Of a stretch of 64,000 nucleotides of DNA, positions 53,490-61,999 are shown in pieces. This stretch comes from Bradyrhizobium sp. sBnM-33 (GTDB lineage Bacteria; Pseudomonadota; Alphaproteobacteria; Rhizobiales; Xanthobacteraceae): the NCBI RefSeq assembly GCF_032917945.1, contig NZ_CP136624.1, positions 7,378,001-7,442,000 on the forward strand, in the 5' to 3' direction. Made by a program: the position numbers and the translations under genes. The first letter of the stretch is position 1. Each line of letters starts with the position of its first letter. The notes below the pieces were generated by a model that had not been told where the DNA came from, did no database searches, and was given only the letters and a program-made list of their open reading frames with translations.

Positions 53490-54854
53490 CTAGCGCTCCC
53501 GGAATGCGCGCATAAAGCTGTCGTAGATGGGCCTCATGAGGTACTGGAAGAACGTACGCTCCGCCGTCTTGATGTAGACCTCGGCGGGCATGCCGGGCGT
53601 CGGACTGAAGCCCGGAAGGTTCCGGCTCTCTTCGCTGTTGAGCTTGACGCGCACGATATAAATGTCGGTCGGTCCCACCTGCTGGGACTTCTTTTCATCC
53701 GCCAGCGTATCTGCGGACAGATAGATGACGTCGCCGGATACCATCGGCGTGATGCGCTGGTTCAGTGCCGTCAACCGCACCATCGCCGTCTGCCCGTGCT
53801 TCACGCTGTCGATGTCCTGCGGCCGCAATCGCGCCTCGATGATGAGTTCGTCCTTCAGCGGCAAAAGCTCCATGATGTTCTTGCCGGCTTCGACCACGCC
53901 GCCCCGCGTATGATAGCGAAGCTTCACCACCACGCCGCTTACCGGCGCCACGACGCGGACCCGATCAAGTACGCCCTTGGCGCTCAGCATCCGCTCGCGG
54001 ACGTCAGCCAGTTCGCCGCGGATCTCGTGCATCTGCTCGACCGCGGTCTTGATCGCGGTCTTGCGCACACCATTGATCTGCTCGACCGCACGGGCGATAC
54101 GTTCCTTGGCATCGCCGATGTCGCCCATGATGCGGCCGACCTCACCTTCCAGATTGGCCTTCGACCGCTGCAGCAGCATCAGTTCCGGCTTGCGCACCAG
54201 CCCGGCCTGCACCAGCTTGTCCTTGGTCACGATTTCCTCGTCGAGCAGAGCGATCTGGCGCCGGACCGCGTCCAGTTGCACCCGCGATCCCCGGATCCGC
54301 TCCTCCAGAGCGTTGATGCTCTCCTGAATACTCTTGACGTCGCTGTTGAGGTTGTTGCGGCGCGCCGCAAACGTCATCTGCTGGCTGTCCACGATTTCCT
54401 TCACCTCGGGCGACTTGTCCAGCCAAGTCACGACCTCGGTCGGAAGCGTGATATCCGACTCTTCCCTCATCTCGGCCTGCAGCCTTGCATCCATGGCCGA
54501 CAGGCGGATGCGCCGCAGGAACAGCCGCTGCAGCTCCGCACGCGCCGCGGTGTCGTCAAGCTCAAGCAAGGTTTGTCCGGCTTCCACCGTGTCGCCTTCG
54601 CGCACGTAGATTTCGCGGATCATTCCGCCTTCGAGATGCTGGATGATCTTGTTCTGCCCGGTGACGACGAACACACCCGACGAGACCACGGCGCCGGCGA
54701 TCGGTGCCGTGTTGCCCCACACGCCGAAGCCCATCAGCACCACCGCCATGATCAGCGCACCGGCGACGGTTGGCAGCTTGGTCGATCGCGGCAGCGAATC
54801 GTACCAGGTGCCCGCTGATTCTGCGGACCGGTCCGCAATTTTCCTGTTGGCCAT
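53490..54854 (-). CDS. HlyD-family periplasmic adaptor of a type I secretion system
   Basis: The 454-residue membrane fusion protein has one N-terminal TM helix ([20 protein letters not shown] near residue 27) and a lipoyl-like half [21 protein letters not shown] long coiled coil follows (about residues 120-290, EVDNKL-free heptads such as [20 protein letters not shown]). The C-terminal beta-barrel ends [20 protein letters not shown], typical of PrtE/LapC-type adaptors. It bridges the ABC exporter to an outer membrane TolC-type channel, which is not in this window. It follows the exporter gene by 38 bases. Confidence 0.93.
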   Translation of the reverse strand: MANRKIADRSAESAGTWYDSLPRSTKLPTVAGALIMAVVLMGFGVWGNTAPIAGAVVSSGVFVVTGQNKIIQHLEGGMIREIYVREGDTVEAGQTLLELDDTAARAELQRLFLRRIRLSAMDARLQAEMREESDITLPTEVVTWLDKSPEVKEIVDSQQMTFAARRNNLNSDVKSIQESINALEERIRGSRVQLDAVRRQIALLDEEIVTKDKLVQAGLVRKPELMLLQRSKANLEGEVGRIMGDIGDAKERIARAVEQINGVRKTAIKTAVEQMHEIRGELADVRERMLSAKGVLDRVRVVAPVSGVVVKLRYHTRGGVVEAGKNIMELLPLKDELIIEARLRPQDIDSVKHGQTAMVRLTALNQRITPMVSGDVIYLSADTLADEKKSQQVGPTDIYIVRVKLNSEESRNLPGFSPTPGMPAEVYIKTAERTFFQYLMRPIYDSFMRAFRER

Positions 54855-54892
54855 CGCGCAACCTCGTTCCTGTCAAATCCAGCCGACGTCCC

Positions 54893-56920
54893 TCAATTCA
54901 GCGAAGGGGGACTACCCGGCCCGGTCGGGGTATTGTTCGGCTTGCGTCCGCTAATCATCGGAATGATCTCGTCGCGGCTGCCGAAAGCCTGCACCGCGCC
55001 CTGATGCAGGATCATGATCTTGTCGACGCTCATCAGCAGTGCCGCGCGCTGCGTAATCGTCACCACCGTGATCTGCTTTTCCTTGGCGCGCAGCAGCGCC
55101 TTGGCCAGCGCCCGCTCGCCATTGGAGTCGAGATTCGAATTCGGCTCGTCGAGCACCATCAGGCGCGGGTTGCCGAAGAAGGCGCGCGCCAGTCCGATCC
55201 GCTGCCGCTGGCCGCCCGATAGCGGACTGCCGTCCATGCCGACGATGGTCTCGTAGCCCTGGGCAAAACTAGAGATCATCTCATGCACATCGGCCATCTC
55301 GGCGGCGTCGAAAACATCCTCGTCGCGTGCGTCGTCGCGCATGCGGCCGATGTTGGCCTTGATGGATGCGGGGAATAATTGCACGTCCTGCGGCAGGTAG
55401 CCTACGCTCTCGCCGAACTGCCGCGGATCCCAGTTGCGCAGATCCATCATATCCAGCCTGACGCTGCCGGCGGTCGGAATAATGGATCCAACCAGCATGC
55501 GCGCCAGCATAGTTTTCCCGGTTCCGGAGTCTCCAACGATGGCCAGCGATTCTCCGGGCTTCAATTGAAAGCTGATTCCGTTCAGGATCACCTTCTTGTT
55601 CGGCGGCGGCACGTAGAGAATGCGCTCGACGTTAAGATATCCGGCGGGACGCGGCAGGCGGAGCCGCTCCAGGTTGAGCGGCGAGTTGAGCAACAGAGAT
55701 TTGATGCGAGCATAGGCCGAACGCGCCTGCACGAAGTTGCGCCAGCCTTCGATGGTGCCCTCCAGCGGCGCCAACGCGCGGCTCGCGACGATCGAGGCCG
55801 CAATCACCATGCCGGCGGTGATCTGGCTTTCCAGCGCCAGCCATGCGCCCCAGCCCAGGATAGCGATCTGGGTGCACAGCCGCAGGAACTTCGACAACCC
55901 CGTCATCAGGATGTTGCGATCCTGTCCGATCACCTGCGCCTTCAGCGACTCCACGGTCTCGCGGCCCCATACCTGGACGCCTTCCGGAATCATGCCCATC
56001 GCATTGATGACTTGGGCATTGCGGGCCATCGATTCCGCCGTCAGGTTTGCCCTGGCGCCGTAATTGTTCGCCTGGTTGAACGGAATCGCGGTGACGCGCT
56101 GGTTCAGCAGCGCCACGATGATCAGCGCGACGCCCGACCCTAGCACGATGAAACCGAGATGCGGATGGATCAGGAACACGACGGCGAAATAGACCGGCGC
56201 GACCGGCGTATCGAACATCGTCAGCAATACCGGACCGGTAATGAACGCGCGGAGGTGCTGCAGGTCGGCCAGCGTCTGGAATTCGCGGCTGGATCCACTC
56301 TGCGCGGATTTGGCAGCGGCGCTCAGCACGGGTCCGCCCAATTTAGCTTCGGTCTCGACTGCGACCCGCATCAGGATGATGCGGCGCATCATGTCCATCA
56401 GCACATGGGCCCCGATTGCGATAACCACGATGATGGTCAGCATCACCAGCGTGTCCGTGCTGCGGCTGGTCAGCACGCGATCGGACATGTTGAAGAGGTA
56501 GATCGGAATAGCGAGCACCAGCAGGTTGACCGCAACCGAAAACAACGCCACGGTCACGAGGTTGCGGCGGGCGCTCGCGAGGCCCTTGCCGAGAACATCG
56601 CGAAATTCATTGTCGCTGGAGCGCTTTTGCAGCGGCGGCGAGCCGCCACCGCCTCCGCCGCCACCACCACCGGAGGAGCCGCCACCGTCCCTGTCGCCTC
56701 CACGCTGCAGCGGGGGCGCAGGAGTCTGCTGCTCGATCACGACGGTGGATCCCGGCGCCGGGGTCTTGGCTTCCTCCCGTAGGGATGGCTCGACCGCCGG
56801 CGGATCGGCGACTTTGGCTTCGGCCGGAGATGTCTTCTCGTCCGCTAGTTCGACCGGCGGATCCTTGGCATGCGGAGAGGGCTGATCAAACCATGGACGA
56901 AGCGGAATTATCTTTGCCAT
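54893..56920 (-). CDS. Type I secretion ABC exporter (permease-ATPase fusion)
   Basis: The start at 56920 (MAKIIPLRPWFDQPSPHAKD) is chosen because upstream codons overlap the preceding gene; no strong ribosome site helps. The 675-residue PrtD/LapB-like exporter has a disordered N-terminus with a run of ten glycines (about residues 86-95) and six TM helices (VALFSVAVNLLVLAIPIYLF and others). The ATPase has Walker A IVGDSGTGKTMLARMLVGS, signature [17 protein letters not shown] and Walker B LMVLDEPNSNLD. No C39 peptidase domain is present, so substrates keep a C-terminal signal. It follows the 643-residue acidic protein gene. Confidence 0.92.
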   Translation of the reverse strand: MAKIIPLRPWFDQPSPHAKDPPVELADEKTSPAEAKVADPPAVEPSLREEAKTPAPGSTVVIEQQTPAPPLQRGGDRDGGGSSGGGGGGGGGGSPPLQKRSSDNEFRDVLGKGLASARRNLVTVALFSVAVNLLVLAIPIYLFNMSDRVLTSRSTDTLVMLTIIVVIAIGAHVLMDMMRRIILMRVAVETEAKLGGPVLSAAAKSAQSGSSREFQTLADLQHLRAFITGPVLLTMFDTPVAPVYFAVVFLIHPHLGFIVLGSGVALIIVALLNQRVTAIPFNQANNYGARANLTAESMARNAQVINAMGMIPEGVQVWGRETVESLKAQVIGQDRNILMTGLSKFLRLCTQIAILGWGAWLALESQITAGMVIAASIVASRALAPLEGTIEGWRNFVQARSAYARIKSLLLNSPLNLERLRLPRPAGYLNVERILYVPPPNKKVILNGISFQLKPGESLAIVGDSGTGKTMLARMLVGSIIPTAGSVRLDMMDLRNWDPRQFGESVGYLPQDVQLFPASIKANIGRMRDDARDEDVFDAAEMADVHEMISSFAQGYETIVGMDGSPLSGGQRQRIGLARAFFGNPRLMVLDEPNSNLDSNGERALAKALLRAKEKQITVVTITQRAALLMSVDKIMILHQGAVQAFGSRDEIIPMISGRKPNNTPTGPGSPPSLN

Positions 56921-57035
56921 ATGCGGCGTTGCTTCGTCATACTCCCTCAAGCGCCAACTACCGCCTGGACGAACATCCCAACCCCACATTTGGAAAACTC
57001 CGTTACTTCCAATAATCAAAACATCTTGCTTGTCG

Positions 57036-58967
57036 CTAATGCAGCACGCTCGCCATCGGGTCTGACTGCACCGAATTGCCCATCCCTGCCGGCGGCTGGG
57101 TCGTCGCGTCCTGAGGGTGGTCATCGACGAAAGCAATGAGTTCGGTCACCAGCGCGTTGGTATCGGCGTTGACGGCATTGGACTCCGCCGGCACCAGATC
57201 GGCCTGCACCAGAATGGAATCGGTGTAGATCTCGCCCCTGACGTAGGTGGCATCAGGGTTGACGTCGACGATCGCAGCGTCGTTGGCCAGTTCATTGCCT
57301 CCGGTGGTGACCGACTGCGTCACGGCCCCATCGGGATCAAGCGCCATCAGATCGGCTAACGGCTGGTTCTGAAGCTGATACATCACGTCGACGTCGGAGG
57401 TGATGTTGGTCTGCCAGATCGCATTGATGTCGTAATAGTCGCCGGTGATGTAGAGCACCCTTAGGGGGCCGCCATGGCCGATGAGGGCGCCGGCCAGTTC
57501 GGGATCGAGTGATGTCAACCCGGCGGCCAGCAGGCTTTCGATCAGTTCGAGATGTGCCGGCAGTCCGTCAAAGGTATCGCCGCCATAGTTTGCAACTGCC
57601 GCTTCGTTCAACAGACTGTTGTCACCTGAACTCACAGATTGGGACGGATCGGCGCCGTCGGCCGCCATCTTGATCTTGTCGTTGTCCAACAAGATGTTGT
57701 TTTGAAAGATGACGTTCAGACCGTGATAGCTGCCCTTGATGATGATCAGGTCGTATTCGATGCTGCCATCAAGGATCTGGGCCAGATTGCCCTGGGTGTT
57801 GTAACCACCGACGAGGTTGTAGTGGCTACTGTCGCTGACCTGCGTTGCCACATCATTGTCGGAGAGATAGTTGACCTGAGCCACTGCATGAACGCTGTAG
57901 AAGTCGCCGTCGACCACATCGACGATCCAGTTCGGGCCGGCGAACTGGGCCGGGAAGCCGGCGTAGATGCTGGGGTTCTGGAGAAAATCGGCGATGTTGG
58001 TCGCGACGTTCTGATCGCTATTCGATGATGGCACACGGTCCCCGCCCGATACGCGGACACCGTCATCGTTGGCGATGGTGTTGGTCTGGAAGATGGCATC
58101 GGTCTTGAAGTAGTCTCCCATCACTACCATAGTGCGGGCGGACTCGCCGAGATCGACGAGCAGCGCTGCGTTGATGCTGAAGTTGCCGCCCAACGTCGCC
58201 CATTGCCCGATCCCGTCGCCGGTGTCCGGCAATTCTTGCGGCTCATGCGGCGGCGTCGGTTCCGAGGGTCGCTCCTGCAGCTCGCCGTTGACATAGTAGC
58301 CGGGGGTCACCGAGTTCGCGTCCGGCTCGCCGCCGCCATCAGCCCAGGCCGCGTCGCGAGCGATCAGGAAATCCGTAGCACCGCCGTCGGTCTGGGGCAT
58401 CTGCCAATCGGTGGGAATCGCGGCGTTCGCATCGGCCGCCAACTCCGCAATGGTGGCCATCGCATCGCTGTTGAGCTGTGTAATCAGAGGTTCAACGGCG
58501 AGTAGGAGATCCGCCGGCAAATTGGCGTCGTCATCATCCATGAAATTGTATTGATGAACCGTCAGTTGGCTCTCCGGGCCACCATCCTCGTATCGCACCT
58601 TGACGTGATAGTCGGGACTGCCTCCGCCGCCACCGCCGCCCGGCAGTTTTGGCAGCGGGACGCTTGGCGCCGGCGAACGCGGAAAGAAATCGGAATCGTC
58701 GTCCTGCGGACTACGGAGCTTCAGCGGGCGTCCCCGGCCGAACTGAATCAGATCCTCCGGTATCGGCTCCGGCACCGGGCCTGCCAGGGTCTCCATGTCC
58801 TCCGGCACGAAGCGATGGTCGTAATGCGGCCGCGGCGTCGTGTAGTCTTCGGAAGGACGCGGCGCGAGACTATCGTCATAATGGACGCGGTCGCGGGCGA
58901 TGTCGTGGAAGATCTGCAGATATCCTGCGAAGTGGGAAACGATCTCGTCGAAGCTCGCTGACGCCAT
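57036..58967 (-). CDS. Acidic repeat protein of unknown function, likely type I secretion substrate
   Basis: The 643-residue protein (ATG with GGGGAGG 5 bases upstream) has no signal peptide or TM segment. Residues 1-125 are proline- and acid-rich with seven glycines at 110-116. From about 260 a unit recurs: GNFSINAALLVD (261), GDYFKTDAIFQTN (284), GDFYSVHAVAQVN (354), GSYHGLNVIFQNN (412), GDYYDINAIWQTN (509) and GEIYTDSILVQAD (578). Each is usually preceded by a hydrophobic strand and followed by an Asp-rich turn such as SDND. The gene directly precedes the exporter gene. The layout suggests a secreted beta-rich repeat protein; no known family was recognised. Confidence 0.75.
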   Translation of the reverse strand: MASASFDEIVSHFAGYLQIFHDIARDRVHYDDSLAPRPSEDYTTPRPHYDHRFVPEDMETLAGPVPEPIPEDLIQFGRGRPLKLRSPQDDDSDFFPRSPAPSVPLPKLPGGGGGGGSPDYHVKVRYEDGGPESQLTVHQYNFMDDDDANLPADLLLAVEPLITQLNSDAMATIAELAADANAAIPTDWQMPQTDGGATDFLIARDAAWADGGGEPDANSVTPGYYVNGELQERPSEPTPPHEPQELPDTGDGIGQWATLGGNFSINAALLVDLGESARTMVVMGDYFKTDAIFQTNTIANDDGVRVSGGDRVPSSNSDQNVATNIADFLQNPSIYAGFPAQFAGPNWIVDVVDGDFYSVHAVAQVNYLSDNDVATQVSDSSHYNLVGGYNTQGNLAQILDGSIEYDLIIIKGSYHGLNVIFQNNILLDNDKIKMAADGADPSQSVSSGDNSLLNEAAVANYGGDTFDGLPAHLELIESLLAAGLTSLDPELAGALIGHGGPLRVLYITGDYYDINAIWQTNITSDVDVMYQLQNQPLADLMALDPDGAVTQSVTTGGNELANDAAIVDVNPDATYVRGEIYTDSILVQADLVPAESNAVNADTNALVTELIAFVDDHPQDATTQPPAGMGNSVQSDPMASVLH

Positions 58968-59057
58968 GGGAACCTCCCCGTGTCGCCGCGAACTACGGGG
59001 CGCGTGCGCGACCCGCAGCTTCTTGGCGGCAACAGCAGCGACTGAAATGAATTGACT

Positions 59058-59090
59058 GAAAAAAACCCGCGCGGCTGGTGCCGCGCGGGT
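59058..59090 (-). terminator. Intrinsic terminator after the low-complexity protein gene
   Basis: An 11-bp perfect stem ACCCGCGCGGC/GCCGCGCGGGT (59065-59075 with 59080-59090) has a 4-base loop and is followed on the minus strand by seven T residues. It lies 13 bases after the stop of the low-complexity protein gene and before the 643-residue protein gene. Confidence 0.85.
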
Positions 59091-59102
59091 CGAACGTGAA
59101 AG

Positions 59103-59933
59103 CTAAGCTGTATCGCTGTCGGTCAGATCGCCACCAGCAGCCTGAATGGTGATGCTGTTGAACTGAATGTTCGCACCCTGCGTGATGTTCTGATCGAAGG
59201 CCGACTGGTTGAGAACTGCGTCGGCGCTCGAAGATACGCTGCCACGCGCCCCAAAATCGCCGACGTCGCCGATCCTGGACTCGCCGCCCTCGATCTTGGC
59301 GTCCATGCTGAAGCTGGCACCCGGCTCACACCACGATCCGCCCGCGCCGCCGTTGTAGTTGGCAGACGAGCTGTTGCTGTCGTTATCGACCAGGTTGTTG
59401 ACCTGATCAATATTGAACTGGTTACCGTCGTTCATCTTCTGGTCCACCACGTCGGGCATGATGACCGAACCGTGCGTGTCGAAGTCGTAGAGAGCGATGA
59501 CCGGGGTGCTCAGGCCGCTTGTGTCCACATCGACATCCACATCGACATCGACGTCTACCTTGCTTTCGACGGTGTTTTCGATCTTGTTTTCGATGTCGTT
59601 GTCGATCTTGTTGTCGACCGTGTTGTCGACGTCGTTGTCGAGGTCGTTATCTACCTTGTTGTCGAGCTTGTTGTCGACCTCGTTCGAGTTTTCGTTCTTG
59701 TTCTCATTCTCATTTTCATTCTTGTTGTCATTGTCGTTGTCGTTCTCGTTCTCGCTCTTGGAATCCAGCGACTGAACGGCGAACTGCAATTGGCCCTGGC
59801 CCTGACCTTGGCCTTGACCCTGGCCCTGCAATTGAGCCTGGAGATTGGCCTGCGCTTGCAACTGGTCTTGCTTCTGGTCCTGGTCCTGTTCCTGATCGTT
59901 GGGATCCCAATAATTCTTGGCCTGCTTACCCAT
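59103..59933 (-). CDS. Low-complexity acidic protein with Q-x, N-x and [VIL]-D-N-x repeats
   Basis: The start at 59933 (MGKQAKNYWDPNDQEQDQDQ) has AGGAG 6 bases upstream. The 276-residue protein has no signal peptide. Residues 14-54 alternate Gln with D/L/A/G, including a GQGQGQGQ run. Residues 59-85 alternate Asn with E/D/K. Residues 86-125 are ten tetrapeptides of the VDNK, LDND, IENK kind, then six VD pairs (126-137). The last 140 residues are more ordinary and Gly/Ser/Asn-rich, ending GGDLTDSDTA. It is acidic, probably calcium-binding or matrix-forming and exported by the neighbouring type I system (inference). No family was recognised. Confidence 0.78.
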   Translation of the reverse strand: MGKQAKNYWDPNDQEQDQDQKQDQLQAQANLQAQLQGQGQGQGQGQGQLQFAVQSLDSKSENENDNDNDNKNENENENKNENSNEVDNKLDNKVDNDLDNDVDNTVDNKIDNDIENKIENTVESKVDVDVDVDVDVDTSGLSTPVIALYDFDTHGSVIMPDVVDQKMNDGNQFNIDQVNNLVDNDSNSSSANYNGGAGGSWCEPGASFSMDAKIEGGESRIGDVGDFGARGSVSSSADAVLNQSAFDQNITQGANIQFNSITIQAAGGDLTDSDTA

Positions 59934-60233
59934 AACGCGCTCCTGTGGTTGGAGCATCGCGGGCGGAACGAGATCGCTGATCTTCTAAGTCTGCGGTCTT
60001 CGATACGCGGGCGGTGCTCTTTACGTCGGTTCTCCCGACTGCCGACACTCGCCTTATTGCGAACGACGGCACGGTCAGAATGCCGACACATCTTCGCCAA
60101 CAACATGCATGCATTAGATGCGTCGCTGTATCTTGCGATATCAACCATCGACGCGGTTGGCGTTCAGAGCGAGTCAGTTTTTTGAATGAATAGCGGCGCG
60201 ACGATGCATGATCGTCCGTCATCGCGGTCTGCT
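59934..60233. other. Intergenic region upstream of the low-complexity protein gene
   Basis: No gene is supported here. The stretch should hold the promoter of the low-complexity protein and the 3' end of the HEPN-like gene. A short hairpin GACGATGCATGATCGTC lies at 60200-60216, but no T-run follows it, so it was not called a terminator. Confidence 0.4.
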
Positions 60234-60821
60234 TCAAGCCGCGTCGCGCGGCACGCTTTGTGGCTTCACGCCGTAAACATGCGCTTCAAGGCGCGGCAGG
60301 AGATCCCAGATCTCGCGGTTGATCTTCGTCATTTCGTGGGTCGTCCGCACCATCTCGTGCAGACGGCTTTCGTCCAGCGCCTTTATCTCTCCGAACCGCA
60401 AGCTCGACTTTGTTTCCATCAATCGCATCGATTGCGTGTGGGTGATGGCGCCCGAGGAATCGAAAATGAACATGCAATGATTCAATTCATTGCGAACCTT
60501 GGTCGATTCCGAAAAACGTTCGATGAGAGCTGTCAGATTTTTCGACAGTGCCTTGTCGCTGACCCTGATCTTGGCCAGCCGCTGGATCAGATCGAGTCTG
60601 GCGCGGGTCGTGTTCAATGTCGCGAACACGACTGCGGCGGAAGCCTCGTCGGTGCGCAACAGAATCATCAGCACGTAGATGAAAAGGCTCTCGTTATTCG
60701 ACCAACTGCAGATCAGGTTTCCCATCAAAGCGAGAACGAAGGTACGGCGATCCGCCGAGGCGGGAGCCGCGGCAGCGAGCAGGTCGAAATCCGGCTTTGG
60801 AGGCAGCTTGCTGACAAACAT
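60234..60821 (-). CDS. Hypothetical protein with HEPN-like RX4H motif
   Basis: The start at 60821 (MFVSKLPPKPDFDLLAAAAP) is chosen over an open frame to 60953 because GCGGAACC precedes it. The 195-residue helical protein has FVLALMGNLICSWSNNESLF, VVFATLNTTRARLDLIQRLA and VRNELNHCMFIFDSSGAITH. Arg-Asn-x-x-x-His (R, four residues, H) is the catalytic pattern of HEPN domains, some of which are RNases or nucleotidyltransferase partners. No nucleotidyltransferase lies next to it. It is divergent from the LuxR-type gene. Function is unknown. Confidence 0.68.
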   Translation of the reverse strand: MFVSKLPPKPDFDLLAAAAPASADRRTFVLALMGNLICSWSNNESLFIYVLMILLRTDEASAAVVFATLNTTRARLDLIQRLAKIRVSDKALSKNLTALIERFSESTKVRNELNHCMFIFDSSGAITHTQSMRLMETKSSLRFGEIKALDESRLHEMVRTTHEMTKINREIWDLLPRLEAHVYGVKPQSVPRDAA

Positions 60822-61132
60822 CGTATGGTTCCGCGCCTTGCAAGGCCGCAACGATACTACCGTACCTGCTTCGTTACGGCAGACGTACATATCAAAAGAT
60901 ATATTAGGGAGGATTGCGGGGTGCCGTTTTTGCAATGGGGAATGAAAAGGCACGTTTTAATGACAAATTTTTGACGACGTCCGGTCACATTTGGCCTGCT
61001 TGGCATTCCCCTTTAACGAGGGTAAAGTTTTTTTGAACATTTAAGATGCAGAGTGAACTAATTCATAGCGACCATGTGCGGTTCCGAAGGAATCTATCGA
61101 TAGCATCGGTCATAATTATCCGGGGGCGCGTT
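60822..61132. other. AT-richer divergent intergenic region
   Basis: No gene is supported. This stretch separates the HEPN-like and LuxR-type genes and is AT-richer than its surroundings. A small inverted repeat ATATCAAAAGATAT lies at 60889-60902. No confident -35/-10 pair was found. Confidence 0.4.
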
Positions 61133-61999
61133 ATGTCAGTCCCACGCAAAAAGACTGTATTTGTTGTAGACGCAATGGCCTTTCGACGAGCTCGAGCGGA
61201 GAGCTTCTTAAGTCCCTGGGCCAGCAACGAACAGGTCGAGCTGATTTCGCTCGATCCTGATGAGGCGCACACAAGGCTTATCGAGCGCACCGAATGCGAG
61301 ATGCTGATCTACAGCGTCGGCGCCCCCTCTCCCCATGAGGTCTTCACCGAGATACAGGTGTTGCATACCCTTCGCCGGGAGGCGGCACTCGCCATCATCT
61401 CTGACGATGAGCATCCCGCCACCGTTCTCGCCGCGATCCGTTGCGGAGCCCGGGGCTACTTCAGCAACTCCATGGCGCCCGACCTTGCGTTGCACGCTCT
61501 TTCATTCGTCCTCCATGGCGGCACTTACTTTCCGCCGGCCGCCATCCTGGCCAGCCAGACCTTCAGTCCGCCGGCGCCTGTCGAATACAGACAACCGGAT
61601 ATATCCCAGGAGCAAGCGCTTCCAGGGCTTGAAGAACAGACGCAGGCGCCCCCTCTCGGGCCGGATGACGGTCCTTACGACCAGCAAGGGTCCCTTTTCG
61701 ACGGTAAGGCAGTAAGCGTGCAGCGCGACCATGGCGTAAACGGCGCGCGGCAGTTTACCGAGCGGCAGTACGCGGTGCTGGCTTGCCTCTGCCAAGGCGA
61801 TCCCAACAAGGTGATCGGTCGTAAGCTCGGCATGACCGAAACGACCGTGAAAGTCCACGTCCGCGAAATCATGCGCAAACTGGGCGTGAGCAACCGGACC
61901 CAAGTCGCGATCGCCGCGGCGCGCGTCTGCTTGGACGGTCCCGTCGAACTGATTACTCCGGATTCACCCATGACGGTCAGGTCATCCATATCTCATTAG
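61133..61999 (+). CDS. LuxR/NarL-type regulator with degenerate receiver domain
   Basis: The start at 61133 (MSVPRKKTVFVVDAMAFRRA) is where receiver homology begins; the frame is open to 61046. The 288-residue protein has a receiver-like fold (residues 5-125) in which strand 3 reads CEMLIYSVG, so the phosphorylated Asp is missing. The usual Lys is Ser in GARGYFSNS. A Pro/Gln-rich linker follows, then a LuxR HTH: FTERQYAVLACLCQGDPNKV and TETTVKVHVREIMRKLGVSN. It probably works without phosphorylation. Its place beside the secretion locus suggests it controls those genes (inference). Confidence 0.85.
   Translation: MSVPRKKTVFVVDAMAFRRARAESFLSPWASNEQVELISLDPDEAHTRLIERTECEMLIYSVGAPSPHEVFTEIQVLHTLRREAALAIISDDEHPATVLAAIRCGARGYFSNSMAPDLALHALSFVLHGGTYFPPAAILASQTFSPPAPVEYRQPDISQEQALPGLEEQTQAPPLGPDDGPYDQQGSLFDGKAVSVQRDHGVNGARQFTERQYAVLACLCQGDPNKVIGRKLGMTETTVKVHVREIMRKLGVSNRTQVAIAAARVCLDGPVELITPDSPMTVRSSISH

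Noticed and set aside
57036..59933. RTX-type calcium-binding repeats in the acidic proteins
   Set aside because: No GGxGxDxxx nonapeptides are present; the repeats are of different types.
59472..60185. Plus-strand open frame with Val/Leu/Ile-rich repeats
   Set aside because: It mirrors the low-complexity DNA of the minus-strand gene, which has a strong ribosome site and terminator; the plus-strand reading has neither.
60200..60216. Hairpin as terminator of the HEPN-like gene
   Set aside because: The 6-bp stem has no following T-run on the minus strand.
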